Source of the DNA: Akkermansiaceae bacterium
Lineage (GTDB): Bacteria > Verrucomicrobiota > Verrucomicrobiia > Verrucomicrobiales > Akkermansiaceae
Direction: 5' to 3'
Length of the DNA stretch: 64,000 nucleotides
Assembly (NCBI GenBank): GCA_024233115.1
Contig: JACKQB010000009.1
Coordinates: 1-64,000, forward strand
Made by a program: the position numbers and the translations under genes. Shown one piece after another: positions 1 through 8,948 of this stretch (positions are counted from its first letter, which is position 1; every line of letters starts with the position of its first letter). The notes beneath the pieces are model-generated. The model was not told where the DNA came from. It saw nothing but the letters and a program-made list of their open reading frames with translations, and did not search any database.

Positions 1-850
1 GGCGCCCCGGCTTGCCGGGCACGTCGGCGAAGGCGACCTGTTGCTGGCCGACCGGGCCTTCTGCACCTATGAGTTCATTGCCATCCTGTTGGAAAAAGGA
101 GCGGACGTACTCATGCGGCTGCACCAGGCCAGGCACCGCAAGCTGGACTGGCGGCGCGGAAAAAAAGTCAGCGCCATCGAGAGGCTTGTGACATGGAGAA
201 AACCCGCGCAACAACCGGCCGGAAGTTCACTGGACAAGAAGAAGTGGGAAAGCCTCCCCGACGAGATCACCCTGCGCTATATCAAGATGGGTTATGAAAA
301 CCGAGCGGGGGAAAAGCAGATGCTTGTCGTGGTGAGCAGTCTGCTCGATCCGGTGGAATACGACGCCGTGGAGCTCTCCTCCCTCTACGCCGAGCGATGG
401 CAGATTGAACTCAAGCTGCGCGACATCAAGACCACGCTTGCCATGGAACACTTTGCCGTCCAGACACCGGCCATGGCGCACAAGACACTCTGGATGATGA
501 TGATCGCCTACAACCTTGTGAAACAACAAATGCAACAAGCCGCCGTGGAGGCGGACAAGCCACTCAATGAAATGAGTTTTAAAGGCACACTTGATTACCT
601 GACCGAACAACATGAATCCCTCCGGCCTCTGGCGGGAAGCCCCCGCAAGCTCGGCAAACGGCTTGCAGGAATCATCGCGGTCTGTGCCAGCAAACTCATC
701 GACGTCCGTCCATGGAGACAGGAACCCCGGGCACAGAAGCGAAGGCCCAAGGGATACCAATACCTAACAAAGCCCAGACGGATTTTCCAAGAAATCCACC
801 ACCGCAGCAATTACCGAAAACCTGCTTAAGTTAGCGCCATTCGGTGCTGA
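1..850 (+). mobile_element. IS4-type insertion sequence, 3' part
   Basis: The window opens inside an insertion sequence. The transposase frame is open from base 2 and ends at 829, so the left end and the N-terminal part of the element lie outside the window. The right terminus must be close after the transposase stop, because a foreign open frame, that of the zinc-ribbon protein, is already readable from about 831 on. The exact inverted repeat cannot be defined without the left end, so the end coordinate is approximate. Confidence 0.75.
2..829 (+). CDS. IS4 family transposase (5' partial)
   Basis: This is the C-terminal part of a DDE transposase, open at the window edge. The frame reads through from base 2; a TTG at 41 is an internal codon and not a convincing start. 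It contains LADRAF, which carries the second catalytic Asp, and later YAERWQIELKLRDIKTTL, the Y-(2)-R-(3)-E-(6)-K signature of IS4 transposases with the catalytic Glu. The C-terminus is basic. The visible part shows no frameshift, so the element may still be active. It acts as a cut-and-paste DNA transposase and here marks the left side of the accessory region. Confidence 0.88.
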   Translation, partial: APRLAGHVGEGDLLLADRAFCTYEFIAILLEKGADVLMRLHQARHRKLDWRRGKKVSAIERLVTWRKPAQQPAGSSLDKKKWESLPDEITLRYIKMGYENRAGEKQMLVVVSSLLDPVEYDAVELSSLYAERWQIELKLRDIKTTLAMEHFAVQTPAMAHKTLWMMMIAYNLVKQQMQQAAVEADKPLNEMSFKGTLDYLTEQHESLRPLAGSPRKLGKRLAGIIAVCASKLIDVRPWRQEPRAQKRRPKGYQYLTKPRRIFQEIHHRSNYRKPA

Positions 851-1022
851 CACCATAGAATATACGGGAGGCTACGATGGTTGGGCGATTTCCGGTCGCT
901 TCGCATATAGTCCATGGACAAGCGGTGATTTTGACAGTGAGCTACCACCAGTAAAGCGTGCTGCAGGGTTTGACCTCGGCCTGCTGTGCCCAAACGAGTG
1001 TGGGGGGAAGGTCGAACGGTAT

Positions 1023-1655
1023 ATGAATTACTGTCCGTCATGCGGAAAGGGGGAGCCTCCCGGGCTTATTGGAGCGGCCAAGCGTCTCGTTGGTTTTGAC
1101 GTGTCCGCTATTGTCTGGAATCGAGAAGCCAATCCAGGAAAGCAATACCTCGCAGGGGCATTACTTAGTGACGATTGTGCTCGTTGTGGGTGGGAGGTTA
1201 GTAAAAAATGGATGCACTGCCCTTGGTGTGGCCTTGAGCGGCTTGTCCTGCCTTTCAGATTATGCGAAGCCATTGACTGTATCCGCAGCCAGCTTACCGA
1301 TGACGAAGACATTCGCTTGCTCAAGACGATTGAGAGCCATGCGATCAACAACCATGACGAGAACGATTATAGTGATACTGTTCATCACGTGAGAACTTTT
1401 TTGGAGAACTGGCTTCGTTATATCGCTGAATGCAATGGGATCGCGGTAGGCGAAAGAGATGGAGCAGGAAAAATTGCCTACCTGTTAAAGAATCAACTCA
1501 GACCCGATAGCGAAGAGCTTTTTGAGTATGCCGGATATGTCATCAGCATCGGAAACGAGGGCGCCCACCGGCGACGGCAGATCAGCGAGGCTTCGGCTGT
1601 AAAGGCTCTTGAGAGCCTGAATTTATTTTTAGAGCGAACCAACGACTTCTTGTAA
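1023..1655 (+). CDS. zinc-ribbon / HEPN-like (DUF4145-like) protein, 5' end lost at IS junction
   Basis: The first ATG gives 210 residues, but the frame is open upstream without a stop back to the IS end (about 831). It encodes coding-like sequence there, including CPNECGGKVERY, which supplies the first half of a zinc ribbon completed by NYCPSCGK after the ATG. A second ribbon follows (DDCARCGW ... MHCPWCG). The C-terminal 130 residues are helical and end in GNEGAHRRRQISEASAVKALE, which resembles the R/H-rich segment of DUF4145/HEPN-like domains. The true gene was therefore longer and seems cut by the IS. A HEPN-type RNase or abortive-infection role is only inferred. Whether the stub is expressed is unknown. 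Confidence 0.6.
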   Translation: MNYCPSCGKGEPPGLIGAAKRLVGFDVSAIVWNREANPGKQYLAGALLSDDCARCGWEVSKKWMHCPWCGLERLVLPFRLCEAIDCIRSQLTDDEDIRLLKTIESHAINNHDENDYSDTVHHVRTFLENWLRYIAECNGIAVGERDGAGKIAYLLKNQLRPDSEELFEYAGYVISIGNEGAHRRRQISEASAVKALESLNLFLERTNDFL

Positions 1656-1680
1656 GAAGATTTTTCGAATCAATTTTCTT

Positions 1681-2619
1681 CTATGCACTGACCCGACAGA
1701 GGTGAGAGGAAGGTGATCGTTTTGCCTTGGTTGCTACTTTCACTGTGAAGGAAGCGATGCAAGCAATCTGCTCTTCTTTCGGGACAACAAGGCTGTGGAA
1801 ATCCGCTGCGTCTCGGTAGCCGTGGGCCACGTCGAGAAGTTTGTGTTTGGGGATGTTGGTATGCTCGGAAATTGATGAAATGATGGCATCTATGTGGTTG
1901 TCGAGAAACTCACCTGCGGGGTAACCCTTGGGGCAATAGCTAAGGTCCCAGAATACATCGAGCATATCCGTGAGGAGGTTACTCCAATCACCAGCATATA
2001 CAGGATCTGTAGCTAGATTTTCCCATATAGAATCAATCCATGGTACAAGGGTTCGGCTGCAAGGCATATTTCTTCCAGGGGCGACGGTGATGATTTCAAA
2101 GGGATGTTTGAGCTTGATGTATGTCTCATGTTTTTTACTCCATGTCATCCACTCCATCACCTCATTCCAAGAGCTGAAGGTTCCCATTACTGGATCATTT
2201 GCTGAGTCTACCCATACGTATCCACCATCATCTGTTCGGCCGCCCAGACAGATCCAATGATTTTCTAGTTCAGACCTGATGACTACAGGATTTCCAACCC
2301 GTAGAGAGGCATCCACTTTACGACGGATAGAAGAAGCTCGCCAGGATTCGATAGCCTTTGCTTTCAGACCCTGATTGCGAGCAATAGCGGTCAATTCATC
2401 AGATCCGGTGCCGGTTAATAGAAGTTTGAGAAACTTGGGATGGCTGCGCAGCAAGTGGAAATTTTGGCCCTGACCGAGTAAGACCATGGCGTGATGCAAA
2501 GCGAATAAACCGCACGAGCTTACATTGAGTAAGTTGAGAGATGTCAGGTTATGATCTCTGAGAGTTCCGGACCAAGTTTGGTAAGGCATGAAGCCATGCC
2601 ATGCTATAGCAATATTCAT
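1681..2619 (-). CDS. C39-like papain-fold cysteine peptidase
   Basis: A 312-residue protein whose first 145 residues carry a papain-like triad in C39 order: Cys36 in SSCGLFALHHAM, His121 in ENHWICLGG and Asp138 in YVWVDSAND. No ABC-transporter domain follows, so this is not a bacteriocin exporter. The C-terminal half (residues 160-312) is unassigned, with a helical stretch and a basic tail. No signal peptide is visible, so a cytoplasmic role is likely. It is last in a minus-strand group behind the helical-repeat and dynamin genes, with a 53-base gap. In such a neighbourhood a peptidase could be an effector or could process a partner; this is inference. Confidence 0.65.
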   Translation of the reverse strand: MNIAIAWHGFMPYQTWSGTLRDHNLTSLNLLNVSSCGLFALHHAMVLLGQGQNFHLLRSHPKFLKLLLTGTGSDELTAIARNQGLKAKAIESWRASSIRRKVDASLRVGNPVVIRSELENHWICLGGRTDDGGYVWVDSANDPVMGTFSSWNEVMEWMTWSKKHETYIKLKHPFEIITVAPGRNMPCSRTLVPWIDSIWENLATDPVYAGDWSNLLTDMLDVFWDLSYCPKGYPAGEFLDNHIDAIISSISEHTNIPKHKLLDVAHGYRDAADFHSLVVPKEEQIACIASFTVKVATKAKRSPSSHLCRVSA

Positions 2620-2672
2620 AGTGCAATTATGTTAAGCTTAATGGATGTTAGTATGCTCAGCTATCAAATGTT

Positions 2673-3740
2673 CTAGGCGCTTAATTCCTCAGCTTGCACC
2701 AGCGCAAATAAGTCACCCGGGTAGTTCGCGAGGTAATCTTGGATGAGTTTATTTCCTCTCCGGATGTCCCCAGCCTTATGTAGGGCGGTTCCACGAAGCC
2801 ATGCGTAGAAGAATGGTTCACCCTCCTCTTGTTCACCCAGTATGCGGAGTGCTTCTATTTCGTCTTCCCCCTCGATGAGAGCATGCAGATACGCAGGGTC
2901 CAGATACGCATCTCCCTCATACCTACCCTCTTTTATTCCTGCCGCGTGGGCGGCCCTAATGGATGCTTGCCACTTTCCGAGTTCCCGGTAAGCCATTGAC
3001 TTGAAACGCCCCGAGATTTTAGTGGGTATGCCGTCAGCGTGATCGTGCAATAGCTGAATTAAATCGCGCCACCTGCCGAGTCCTTGCGCAAGTCGCATTA
3101 GTTGGTAAGGATTCTGTTTAGCTTGAGGTTCATTCAGTCCCTTATCAAGAATAGCCGTAGGGTTCTCCGAGAGATGTTCTCCATAATACTGCTCCAACTC
3201 TAAGAGGTCCCATCTGCGAAGTCGCTCCGGCATGTGCAATGCGCAGAACATTTCGAGATCGTAGCCGACAGCGGCTATTCCAAACACTCTCTGGGAGACA
3301 AGAGGTGTATCATCCGCACGAACCACAAGATCACAGCCAATATCGACCGTGTTACGACGTGCGCCGCTGCTTCCAAGTCGAACATGAAAAAATGTATCCT
3401 CAAGTAGTGAGCCAAGAATGAGTGCGTGCTCAGCCATATGGTCAAGAAATACACCAGCGGCGAGTGTGAAGCGCAGCAGTGTTCGCTCGTGGTCAATCGC
3501 CACAGGCGTAACCCATACCAATTGCCCTCCATCTAGCAGTGCACATAGTGTCCATGTTCCTTTCTCATCCTGTTCGAGTTGAGGAGTTTGAGACCCTTCT
3601 TCATCCGTATATGCCAATTCATTGAATACAGGTATCACTAGATTCTCCAGAATAGCTCTAAGCTGTTTCTTAGAGGAAGATAAGCTATGGTTTCTCCTGT
3701 GCATGAATGTGTCTTTGGTTCGTTCTAATTTAGCTGCCAT
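2673..3740 (-). CDS. hypothetical protein with C-terminal helical (TPR-like) repeats
   Basis: I choose the ATG at 3740 (MAAKLERTKD, 355 residues), which overlaps the end of the dynamin gene by about 11 bases. A start at 3785 would overlap more. Residues 30-160 form a mixed alpha/beta domain with the look of a YbjN or type III chaperone-like fold (two-stranded 'TWTLCALLDGGQLVWVTP' and a helical segment), but the match is weak. Residues 200-355 contain helix pairs with TPR-like spacing (MRLAQGLGRWRDLIQLL, ALHKAGDIRRGNKLI). There is no signal peptide. The overlap suggests translational coupling to the GTPase, for which it could be an adaptor. Confidence 0.6.
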   Translation of the reverse strand: MAAKLERTKDTFMHRRNHSLSSSKKQLRAILENLVIPVFNELAYTDEEGSQTPQLEQDEKGTWTLCALLDGGQLVWVTPVAIDHERTLLRFTLAAGVFLDHMAEHALILGSLLEDTFFHVRLGSSGARRNTVDIGCDLVVRADDTPLVSQRVFGIAAVGYDLEMFCALHMPERLRRWDLLELEQYYGEHLSENPTAILDKGLNEPQAKQNPYQLMRLAQGLGRWRDLIQLLHDHADGIPTKISGRFKSMAYRELGKWQASIRAAHAAGIKEGRYEGDAYLDPAYLHALIEGEDEIEALRILGEQEEGEPFFYAWLRGTALHKAGDIRRGNKLIQDYLANYPGDLFALVQAEELSA

Positions 3741-5502
3741 CACGCAGGGTTGACAATTCGCTTTGAAGTAATGTGACATCTTCAATGTCTACATCGATCT
3801 CGCCGAGTGCGTTGTCGGACTTCTGCGTCCAGGAATTGAGGTCATGGTCGATTTTCCCAAAAAGATTCCCGAATGTATGCTTAATACTGTTAGCTATCTT
3901 TTCCTCGAAAACTGATCTGGAAGACTTGATTTGCCGCTCCATATCCTTGATGATCGCTCCTCGCTTCACAAGCAGGGTCAAGCCAATTAAGGTAGCCCCC
4001 AAGCTTGCGAGGATTCCACCAGTAATGTCGAATATGGCGATTTGGGTGAGTAGAGCAATGGCGCCACCTATGGCGATCATTGCCCCGCCACCGTTGATGT
4101 TGTTCTCAAGCTGGATGTCATCTGGTAGGCTCCGCTCAAAGCATTCGACCAGCGATTCTTTGTTCAAGTCATCACCAATGCCCTGATTCTTCTCTCTTCC
4201 ATCAGCCATCAGGTCTGAGAAGCTATTACTCTGGGTGCTATGATGATCTTTGATTTTTTGATCGATTTCGTTAATCATGTCGTTGATGTCAGCGTGCAGT
4301 TGTTTGGAGCACCTTTGAGTGTCGAAGTTGATCTGCTTGGAGGCTTTTTGCTGAAAGTTTTTTTCGAGATCCTTTAGCCATTCCCTTAGGCTTACATCTT
4401 TGATGAATGGTATGCTGCGTCTGAAGACGGTGCGAATAGTGAGCCCAGCTTGGAAATCACGGACTAACTCATCTGTTAGTCTGTCGTATGTCCCCATCAG
4501 GCTCCCGGTTACAAAGTCACTCATTTCATTGATGTGGTGCTTCCGGTCATCAACGACATCTTGCAGACTTTCGGCGAACTGGAGATCGGCCATAAGCTTA
4601 TCCTTTCCCTGGGCGAGATCGTTTGCGATTTCGTCCAGAACCGATTTCAGGATCTCACAGGACCCATCAAACTTGATATTCCAAACCTCTCCTGTTTCCA
4701 CAGCTTTCTTTACATAGTCGCGGAACGGACTGTAGCCACTGTTCTCATCACCGGTTGCTTCCTTGAGAGCGGATACGGGAAAAATTTGAGGGTCTGATAT
4801 ACCAAATTTCCTCGCCTGCTTACGTACGATTTCAAAGTTTGTTTTGAGCGCATCTGGTGTTGGTAGATCGGCCTGTTGAAGCACAAAGACAACCCGGTGA
4901 AGGTAGTTGCTGCGAATTCGTCCCAGAAAATCCCACGCAGACCCAGTGTGAGGGTTCATAGCCGACAGGACAAAAACGACCACATCACACCTATGCAAAT
5001 AGTCTTCGGTGATTTTCTCATGGTGCTGTTCGATGGAATTTGTGCCGGGTGTGTCCACCACCGTGATGCTTTTGAGCTCATCACAAGGCAGTGCGACCCG
5101 TTCCCACTTCGAATCTAGTTCGGTATGTTTTCGAGTGGGTCCATGGACTAGTTCCTGAATACTTTCGGTGCAAGGCCCAGCGTCAACCGGGCAGATTGCA
5201 GCACCAAGAAGCCCATTGATAAAGCTGCTCTTGCCAGCTTTAACCTCACCGACGATGACGAAAAGAGCAGCGAGGTCGAGTTGATCCAGCTTCTCTTTGA
5301 GGCGCTTAATCTGGCTTTTACTGGCAAGTCTCCCTGCAGCCATAAGGATGGTCTTGGTATATAGCTCTCGGAGATCCTCAAAGCTATTGTGTAGTCGTTC
5401 GCTGAGAATGCTATTCGATTGCTTGTTCTGTGAGATGAACTCTGGTGTAGATTTTGTTAAAGTTATCATTGTCTTGTCTATTTCGTTATTCTCATAAGGC
5501 AT
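3730..5502 (-). CDS. dynamin-like GTPase with membrane segment
   Basis: A 590-residue large GTPase. The G1 loop is GEVKAGKSS (residues 85-93), the G2 Thr lies in PCTES (about 112), G3 is DTPG (150-153) and the G4 position reads QQAD (209-212) instead of the usual T/NKxD. The GTPase domain is followed by long helical stalk sequences (270-460) and a hydrophobic hairpin at about 475-520 (GGAIALLTQIAIF ... LGATLIGLTLLV), as in bacterial dynamin-like proteins that insert into membranes. Family role: GTP-driven membrane binding, tethering or remodelling. Known bacterial members act in membrane protection and phage tolerance. It is the centre of a minus-strand group with a peptidase, an Ntn hydrolase and two membrane proteins. 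Confidence 0.85.
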   Translation of the reverse strand: MPYENNEIDKTMITLTKSTPEFISQNKQSNSILSERLHNSFEDLRELYTKTILMAAGRLASKSQIKRLKEKLDQLDLAALFVIVGEVKAGKSSFINGLLGAAICPVDAGPCTESIQELVHGPTRKHTELDSKWERVALPCDELKSITVVDTPGTNSIEQHHEKITEDYLHRCDVVVFVLSAMNPHTGSAWDFLGRIRSNYLHRVVFVLQQADLPTPDALKTNFEIVRKQARKFGISDPQIFPVSALKEATGDENSGYSPFRDYVKKAVETGEVWNIKFDGSCEILKSVLDEIANDLAQGKDKLMADLQFAESLQDVVDDRKHHINEMSDFVTGSLMGTYDRLTDELVRDFQAGLTIRTVFRRSIPFIKDVSLREWLKDLEKNFQQKASKQINFDTQRCSKQLHADINDMINEIDQKIKDHHSTQSNSFSDLMADGREKNQGIGDDLNKESLVECFERSLPDDIQLENNINGGGAMIAIGGAIALLTQIAIFDITGGILASLGATLIGLTLLVKRGAIIKDMERQIKSSRSVFEEKIANSIKHTFGNLFGKIDHDLNSWTQKSDNALGEIDVDIEDVTLLQSELSTLRDGS

Positions 5503-5628
5503 TGGGAATTGAACTGTTCCGGAATTTTATGCTTTTTTTCCAGAGGAGAGGGGGTGTTGGTTGTCATGGATGGGGGAGTGTGAGGGCTAGGTTCTCTGCC
5601 CACCGTGAAACGAGACTGGCTGTAGGGG

Positions 5629-6678
5629 CTAACGAGTCCAAACTAGGTATTCACCGCTTGCAGGATTGAAAATCATTTGCTGACGAGTCTCGCTGTTTAA
5701 GACGGGGTGATAGTCCAGACTGGATGCGATTCGCGCGAGCGGAGCCTGAGTAAGGCTCTTGCTAAGGTGTCCTTCGAGGGAACTGACACGATCCATTGAA
5801 TCCTCGATCGTTTCGTCATCCCATAGATCGTTGTGATGGGAAAACTTGTGTGTTCGGTAATGGTTAGCTGCGCCCAGAACGCCATTGCGCATGTTGCGCC
5901 TTGAAAATTCTTTGCGTGTTCGCTCGATCAAACAGGCCTGACCAGAAGCTGAGCATACTGTGAACAGGACATTTGCTGATAGGCGTGTGTGGCTGAGAGC
6001 ATAGCAGGCGTCCTGATAGGTGTCACAGGTTTCAAAAACGTGACGCAGAAGAAAAAGGGGGCCAAAATCGAATCCTGGAGTGATAGTGGGCGGAGCGTAA
6101 TTGATGGTTGCCGAGTAGGCCCCTGGTAGCATGCCTGAAAGCACGCCTACCATTCCCGGAACCCCGACAGTGACGAATTCCCGGTCTCCCTCTTTGAAAC
6201 GAAAGATCCTTGAGGCTCTCCCCATCGATTCTAATGGCCAGTCCATGTTCCTAACATGTAAAGTCTGATCTTTGGCCACTCGGACGGCGCCGGCAGTGCA
6301 TCCCAGTCTAAGGGTCTTGCGTAGCCATGATGGCAGGTTTTGACCCAACATGTCTTTACGCTCACAAAGTTGGCTTAGCTCATATTGGCAGTTTAGAAAT
6401 GTGATCAGATTTTTGGAAATTCCCGTGCCCTTGGACCAGGCGTTTATCTCTTCATGATAATGCCCTCCCGTAAGCGCGTAGACGTTGTTGAAGAATTTCA
6501 TGCCAGCCCTTACGATTGTTGTTAGGTCATGTGGATTTGCCCCGAAGGTGTCGAGGGTTGATCGCTTGACTAGCGACTTTGCTATAGTTTTCTCATGGTG
6601 GATAACTTCATTCCATCTCTCGTTTTCCGGAAGGCTGATATCGATGATGTATTCATGAGTAAGTTGTTTGGCTTTCAT
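5629..6678 (-). CDS. Ntn hydrolase, C45 / acid-ceramidase-like linear amide C-N hydrolase
   Basis: A 349-residue protein with the signature LGCTAGAVRVAKDQTLHVRNMDW. Cys127 is the expected autocleavage residue and new N-terminal nucleophile, followed by the conserved Arg143 and Asp146 of the NAAA/acid-ceramidase/C45 acyltransferase fold. The strand pattern after it (FVTVGVPGMVGVLSGML, YSATINYAPP) and GAANHY near residue 280 also fit. Substrates in the family are fatty acid amides, penicillins or N-acyl lipids. Residues 1-125 would be the propeptide or alpha subunit. No signal peptide is visible. Between the dynamin gene (126-base gap) and a membrane protein gene, an action on membrane lipids or lipopeptides is plausible but inferred. 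Confidence 0.72.
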   Translation of the reverse strand: MKAKQLTHEYIIDISLPENERWNEVIHHEKTIAKSLVKRSTLDTFGANPHDLTTIVRAGMKFFNNVYALTGGHYHEEINAWSKGTGISKNLITFLNCQYELSQLCERKDMLGQNLPSWLRKTLRLGCTAGAVRVAKDQTLHVRNMDWPLESMGRASRIFRFKEGDREFVTVGVPGMVGVLSGMLPGAYSATINYAPPTITPGFDFGPLFLLRHVFETCDTYQDACYALSHTRLSANVLFTVCSASGQACLIERTRKEFSRRNMRNGVLGAANHYRTHKFSHHNDLWDDETIEDSMDRVSSLEGHLSKSLTQAPLARIASSLDYHPVLNSETRQQMIFNPASGEYLVWTR

Positions 6679-6747
6679 GTAAATGTAGGATTAAATGTTG
6701 TGGAGTTGGTCTGAGATACTCGGACCAAGTTATTTGAGCCATCAACC

Positions 6748-7683
6748 CTAATTCAAGTGATGCGACTCCGGTGCTTCATTGCAGCTCAGTTGCTTGAGTG
6801 GTTCCTGATTGGGATGGCGAACATTCCTCCAGATCGATTTAGCGAGGCTAACAGCTCTTTGGGTTAACCAGAGCAGGGGTTTCCGCAAGTAGGTCAAGAC
6901 CACCAATACGATGACCCAGGAGCATACCGTTATCAGCGGCCCTAAAAACCCTGTTAGAGACGCTTCAGCGAGTCCAAGGGCAGCCTCGGGTGCCTGCCAT
7001 GCACTGACCAGAAGAGCGCCTGCAAATCCAAAGCTCGCAATACGGGCGGGTGTCATCAACTGAATGGCACGAGAACCTGACCTGCTCCATATTTTGACCA
7101 TGGCTACAGTTTCTCTTGGGGTTTGGTGGACAGCAAACGATGCAATTCTCTGGAGGTCGGTAGGGGAGGCATCTGCGGCCAATTTGGTAAGCCACTTCTT
7201 AGGAGCAGTTGCTCCCAGAGCTTCCCCGCAGCCCGGGGCTCGTGCTTCGATCCTAGCTGCGTCATCCCCCCATTGCTTGGCCACCTTGAGCAAGGATTCG
7301 GTTCGCCCAGCCAGTGCTCGAGGCATTTCGGGTCCAATTTTAGCAAGTCGCCAGACATCATCTCCGTGTGTTACAGCCGCTTCCACGAGACCAAATCCGC
7401 CGCTTTCGGTCATTTCAGCTACTTCGTCGCCATATTTGGCAATGCCCTTTTTTACTGCTTCCTTGGCGGCAATCTGGCTTGCGTCATCCACGACGTGTCC
7501 ACCTGCGCGAATCACGCGTTTTACCACTTCGCTGGCCAGACTACCATACGATGGGGTAGTAGCTCCGATCGCGAGAAGAATTCCTATTGATGCGAGGGCG
7601 TGTTTGATGAAGTTCGTTTTCATGGCTTTTGGTTTTTTATTGTTGGGTTTCATAGTTTTTGGTTTTTCAATATTGGATTTCAT
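6748..7683 (-). CDS. membrane-anchored hypothetical protein, partner of the upstream membrane protein
   Basis: A 311-residue protein of unrecognised family. Three in-frame ATGs lie exactly 30 bases apart (7683, 7653, 7623), because the first 20 codons are a tandem duplication. The first overlaps the stop of the preceding gene as ATGA. The third gives the best secretion signal (MKTNFIKHALASIGILLAIGATTPSYG). The middle is helical and Ala-rich, followed by two hydrophobic segments at about 215-235 and 245-270 (LITVCSWVIVLVVLTYL) and a basic tail that would face the cytoplasm. The bulk is thus predicted to be extracytoplasmic. Coupled translation with the preceding membrane protein suggests they form a complex. 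Confidence 0.6.
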   Translation of the reverse strand: MKSNIEKPKTMKPNNKKPKAMKTNFIKHALASIGILLAIGATTPSYGSLASEVVKRVIRAGGHVVDDASQIAAKEAVKKGIAKYGDEVAEMTESGGFGLVEAAVTHGDDVWRLAKIGPEMPRALAGRTESLLKVAKQWGDDAARIEARAPGCGEALGATAPKKWLTKLAADASPTDLQRIASFAVHQTPRETVAMVKIWSRSGSRAIQLMTPARIASFGFAGALLVSAWQAPEAALGLAEASLTGFLGPLITVCSWVIVLVVLTYLRKPLLWLTQRAVSLAKSIWRNVRHPNQEPLKQLSCNEAPESHHLN

Positions 7684-8729
7684 CGAAGAGCGGTGAGCAG
7701 CTCAGAATGAGCATTCTCACGGGATTGCAGTGACTGTTTGGCAAGTTTTTGAACTGTGGTATCCACTCGACTGTCCAGTATTCGCAGATGCTCATCCGCT
7801 GCCTGCTTGAACTCTTTGTGGACACCACCTCGAATCGCGCGAGGAAGAGTGGCGACGTCATATATTGTCCAAATGGCAAGCCCCACGGTGATGATGTCGC
7901 CAAAGGGAAGTGGGCCATCTGCAAGGGCTGTTCCCGCTCCGGTAGCAGCCTTGGCAATTTGGGGGGCAAGTTTGCTCCTCAGGTATTTGTAAACTACCTT
8001 GACCGACTCCCGTGTGCCTCGGACGGTGACAAGTTCGATGCCTGTTGCAGTGCCCGCGACTCCGACTTCAAGAGTCACATCAAAAGGCACCTTTTCATAG
8101 ACTTGTGCTAGGTGGTCAAAGTTGGATTTGGGCAGGGTGGCTTTGTTCTGTTCAATGATATGTCCAACGGCAATGGCGTAGCGGTTGTTTACCGCTGTGA
8201 GGTCATGCTGCAGGGCATTAAGTAATCCGTCGACCCGCACGGAGGATGCTTTTAACGATTTGGTGAAATTTTTCGAGCGGGCTTCGATCCTTTTCTTTGC
8301 CCTGTCACCGCTCCGAACCTTGTCTTGTGCATAGTCGGTGATGAGCCACCCAATTTCACTAGTCTTGACCAGATTGCTGACAGCTGTATTGACACCTGCA
8401 TGTGTATCCTCTCGATTCGTCTTCTGAGCATCTGCTATTTCAACGGCAAACTCCTCCCAGATTTTTTTTTCGGCAAGTTCAGCATCGGATTTGGCCTTTT
8501 CCAGACTTTGTATCACCTTTTCTGATGACTCATTCCAATTAACTCCGTTGACATCTTTCCTGTTGCGACTTCCACGGTCAGGATCCAGCAGCCCCACAAT
8601 CAATGGGGTGACCAAAGCGCCGAAAACAAGGAGCAGTGGAATAAATTTTATCCATGCTTTACGGGGCTTGCGAGGTGTGGGTGATTCGGATGAGTTGTTG
8701 GATGGTATTGTTTTCATACACCCACTCAA
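7680..8729 (-). CDS. single-pass membrane protein with extracytoplasmic helical domain, unknown
   Basis: A 349-residue protein; a second start five codons in (MKTIPSNN) is possible. A short basic cytoplasmic N-terminus is followed by one transmembrane helix (KFIPLLLVFGALVTPLIVGLL, cut here to its core, about residues 28-48). A long charged helical region (75-180) looks coiled-coil, and a Gly/Ala-rich hydrophobic stretch near 285-310 (GDIITVGLAIWTIYDV) may be a second membrane or amphipathic segment. I do not recognise the family. It is the first gene of the dynamin-containing group, with 247 bases of non-coding sequence upstream, and overlaps the next gene by four bases. Confidence 0.58.
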   Translation of the reverse strand: MSGCMKTIPSNNSSESPTPRKPRKAWIKFIPLLLVFGALVTPLIVGLLDPDRGSRNRKDVNGVNWNESSEKVIQSLEKAKSDAELAEKKIWEEFAVEIADAQKTNREDTHAGVNTAVSNLVKTSEIGWLITDYAQDKVRSGDRAKKRIEARSKNFTKSLKASSVRVDGLLNALQHDLTAVNNRYAIAVGHIIEQNKATLPKSNFDHLAQVYEKVPFDVTLEVGVAGTATGIELVTVRGTRESVKVVYKYLRSKLAPQIAKAATGAGTALADGPLPFGDIITVGLAIWTIYDVATLPRAIRGGVHKEFKQAADEHLRILDSRVDTTVQKLAKQSLQSRENAHSELLTALR

Positions 8730-8948
8730 GGCAGGTTCTCATCTGTCATTCCGAAAAAATGAAAACTTTTTCCATTTTTCGTTAATCACCATATTCCTAT
8801 CCCACAGCAACTTGCTACAAACATGGGGGGAGGTCGTCTGCGACCGGTTCCCTCACGTCTACATCATTTCGGCTTGAGAAGCGATATTGAACAACTTGTC
8901 TGGCTGTGAGCCTCTCTTGTCAGAGCATAATAGACCTAGAATTCACCC

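Noticed and set aside
227..760. Long minus-strand frames within the transposase, and many antisense frames elsewhere
   Set aside because: They mirror the codon pattern of the real genes and encode no recognisable domains.
1656..1680. Bidirectional terminator between the convergent genes at 1655 and 1681
   Set aside because: Only a 6-base AGAAGA/TCTTCT stem with a long AT-rich loop; too weak to call.
1681..2619. Bacteriocin-processing C39 exporter
   Set aside because: Only the papain-like domain is present. There is no ABC ATPase or membrane domain, and no precursor peptide with a double-Gly leader was seen nearby.
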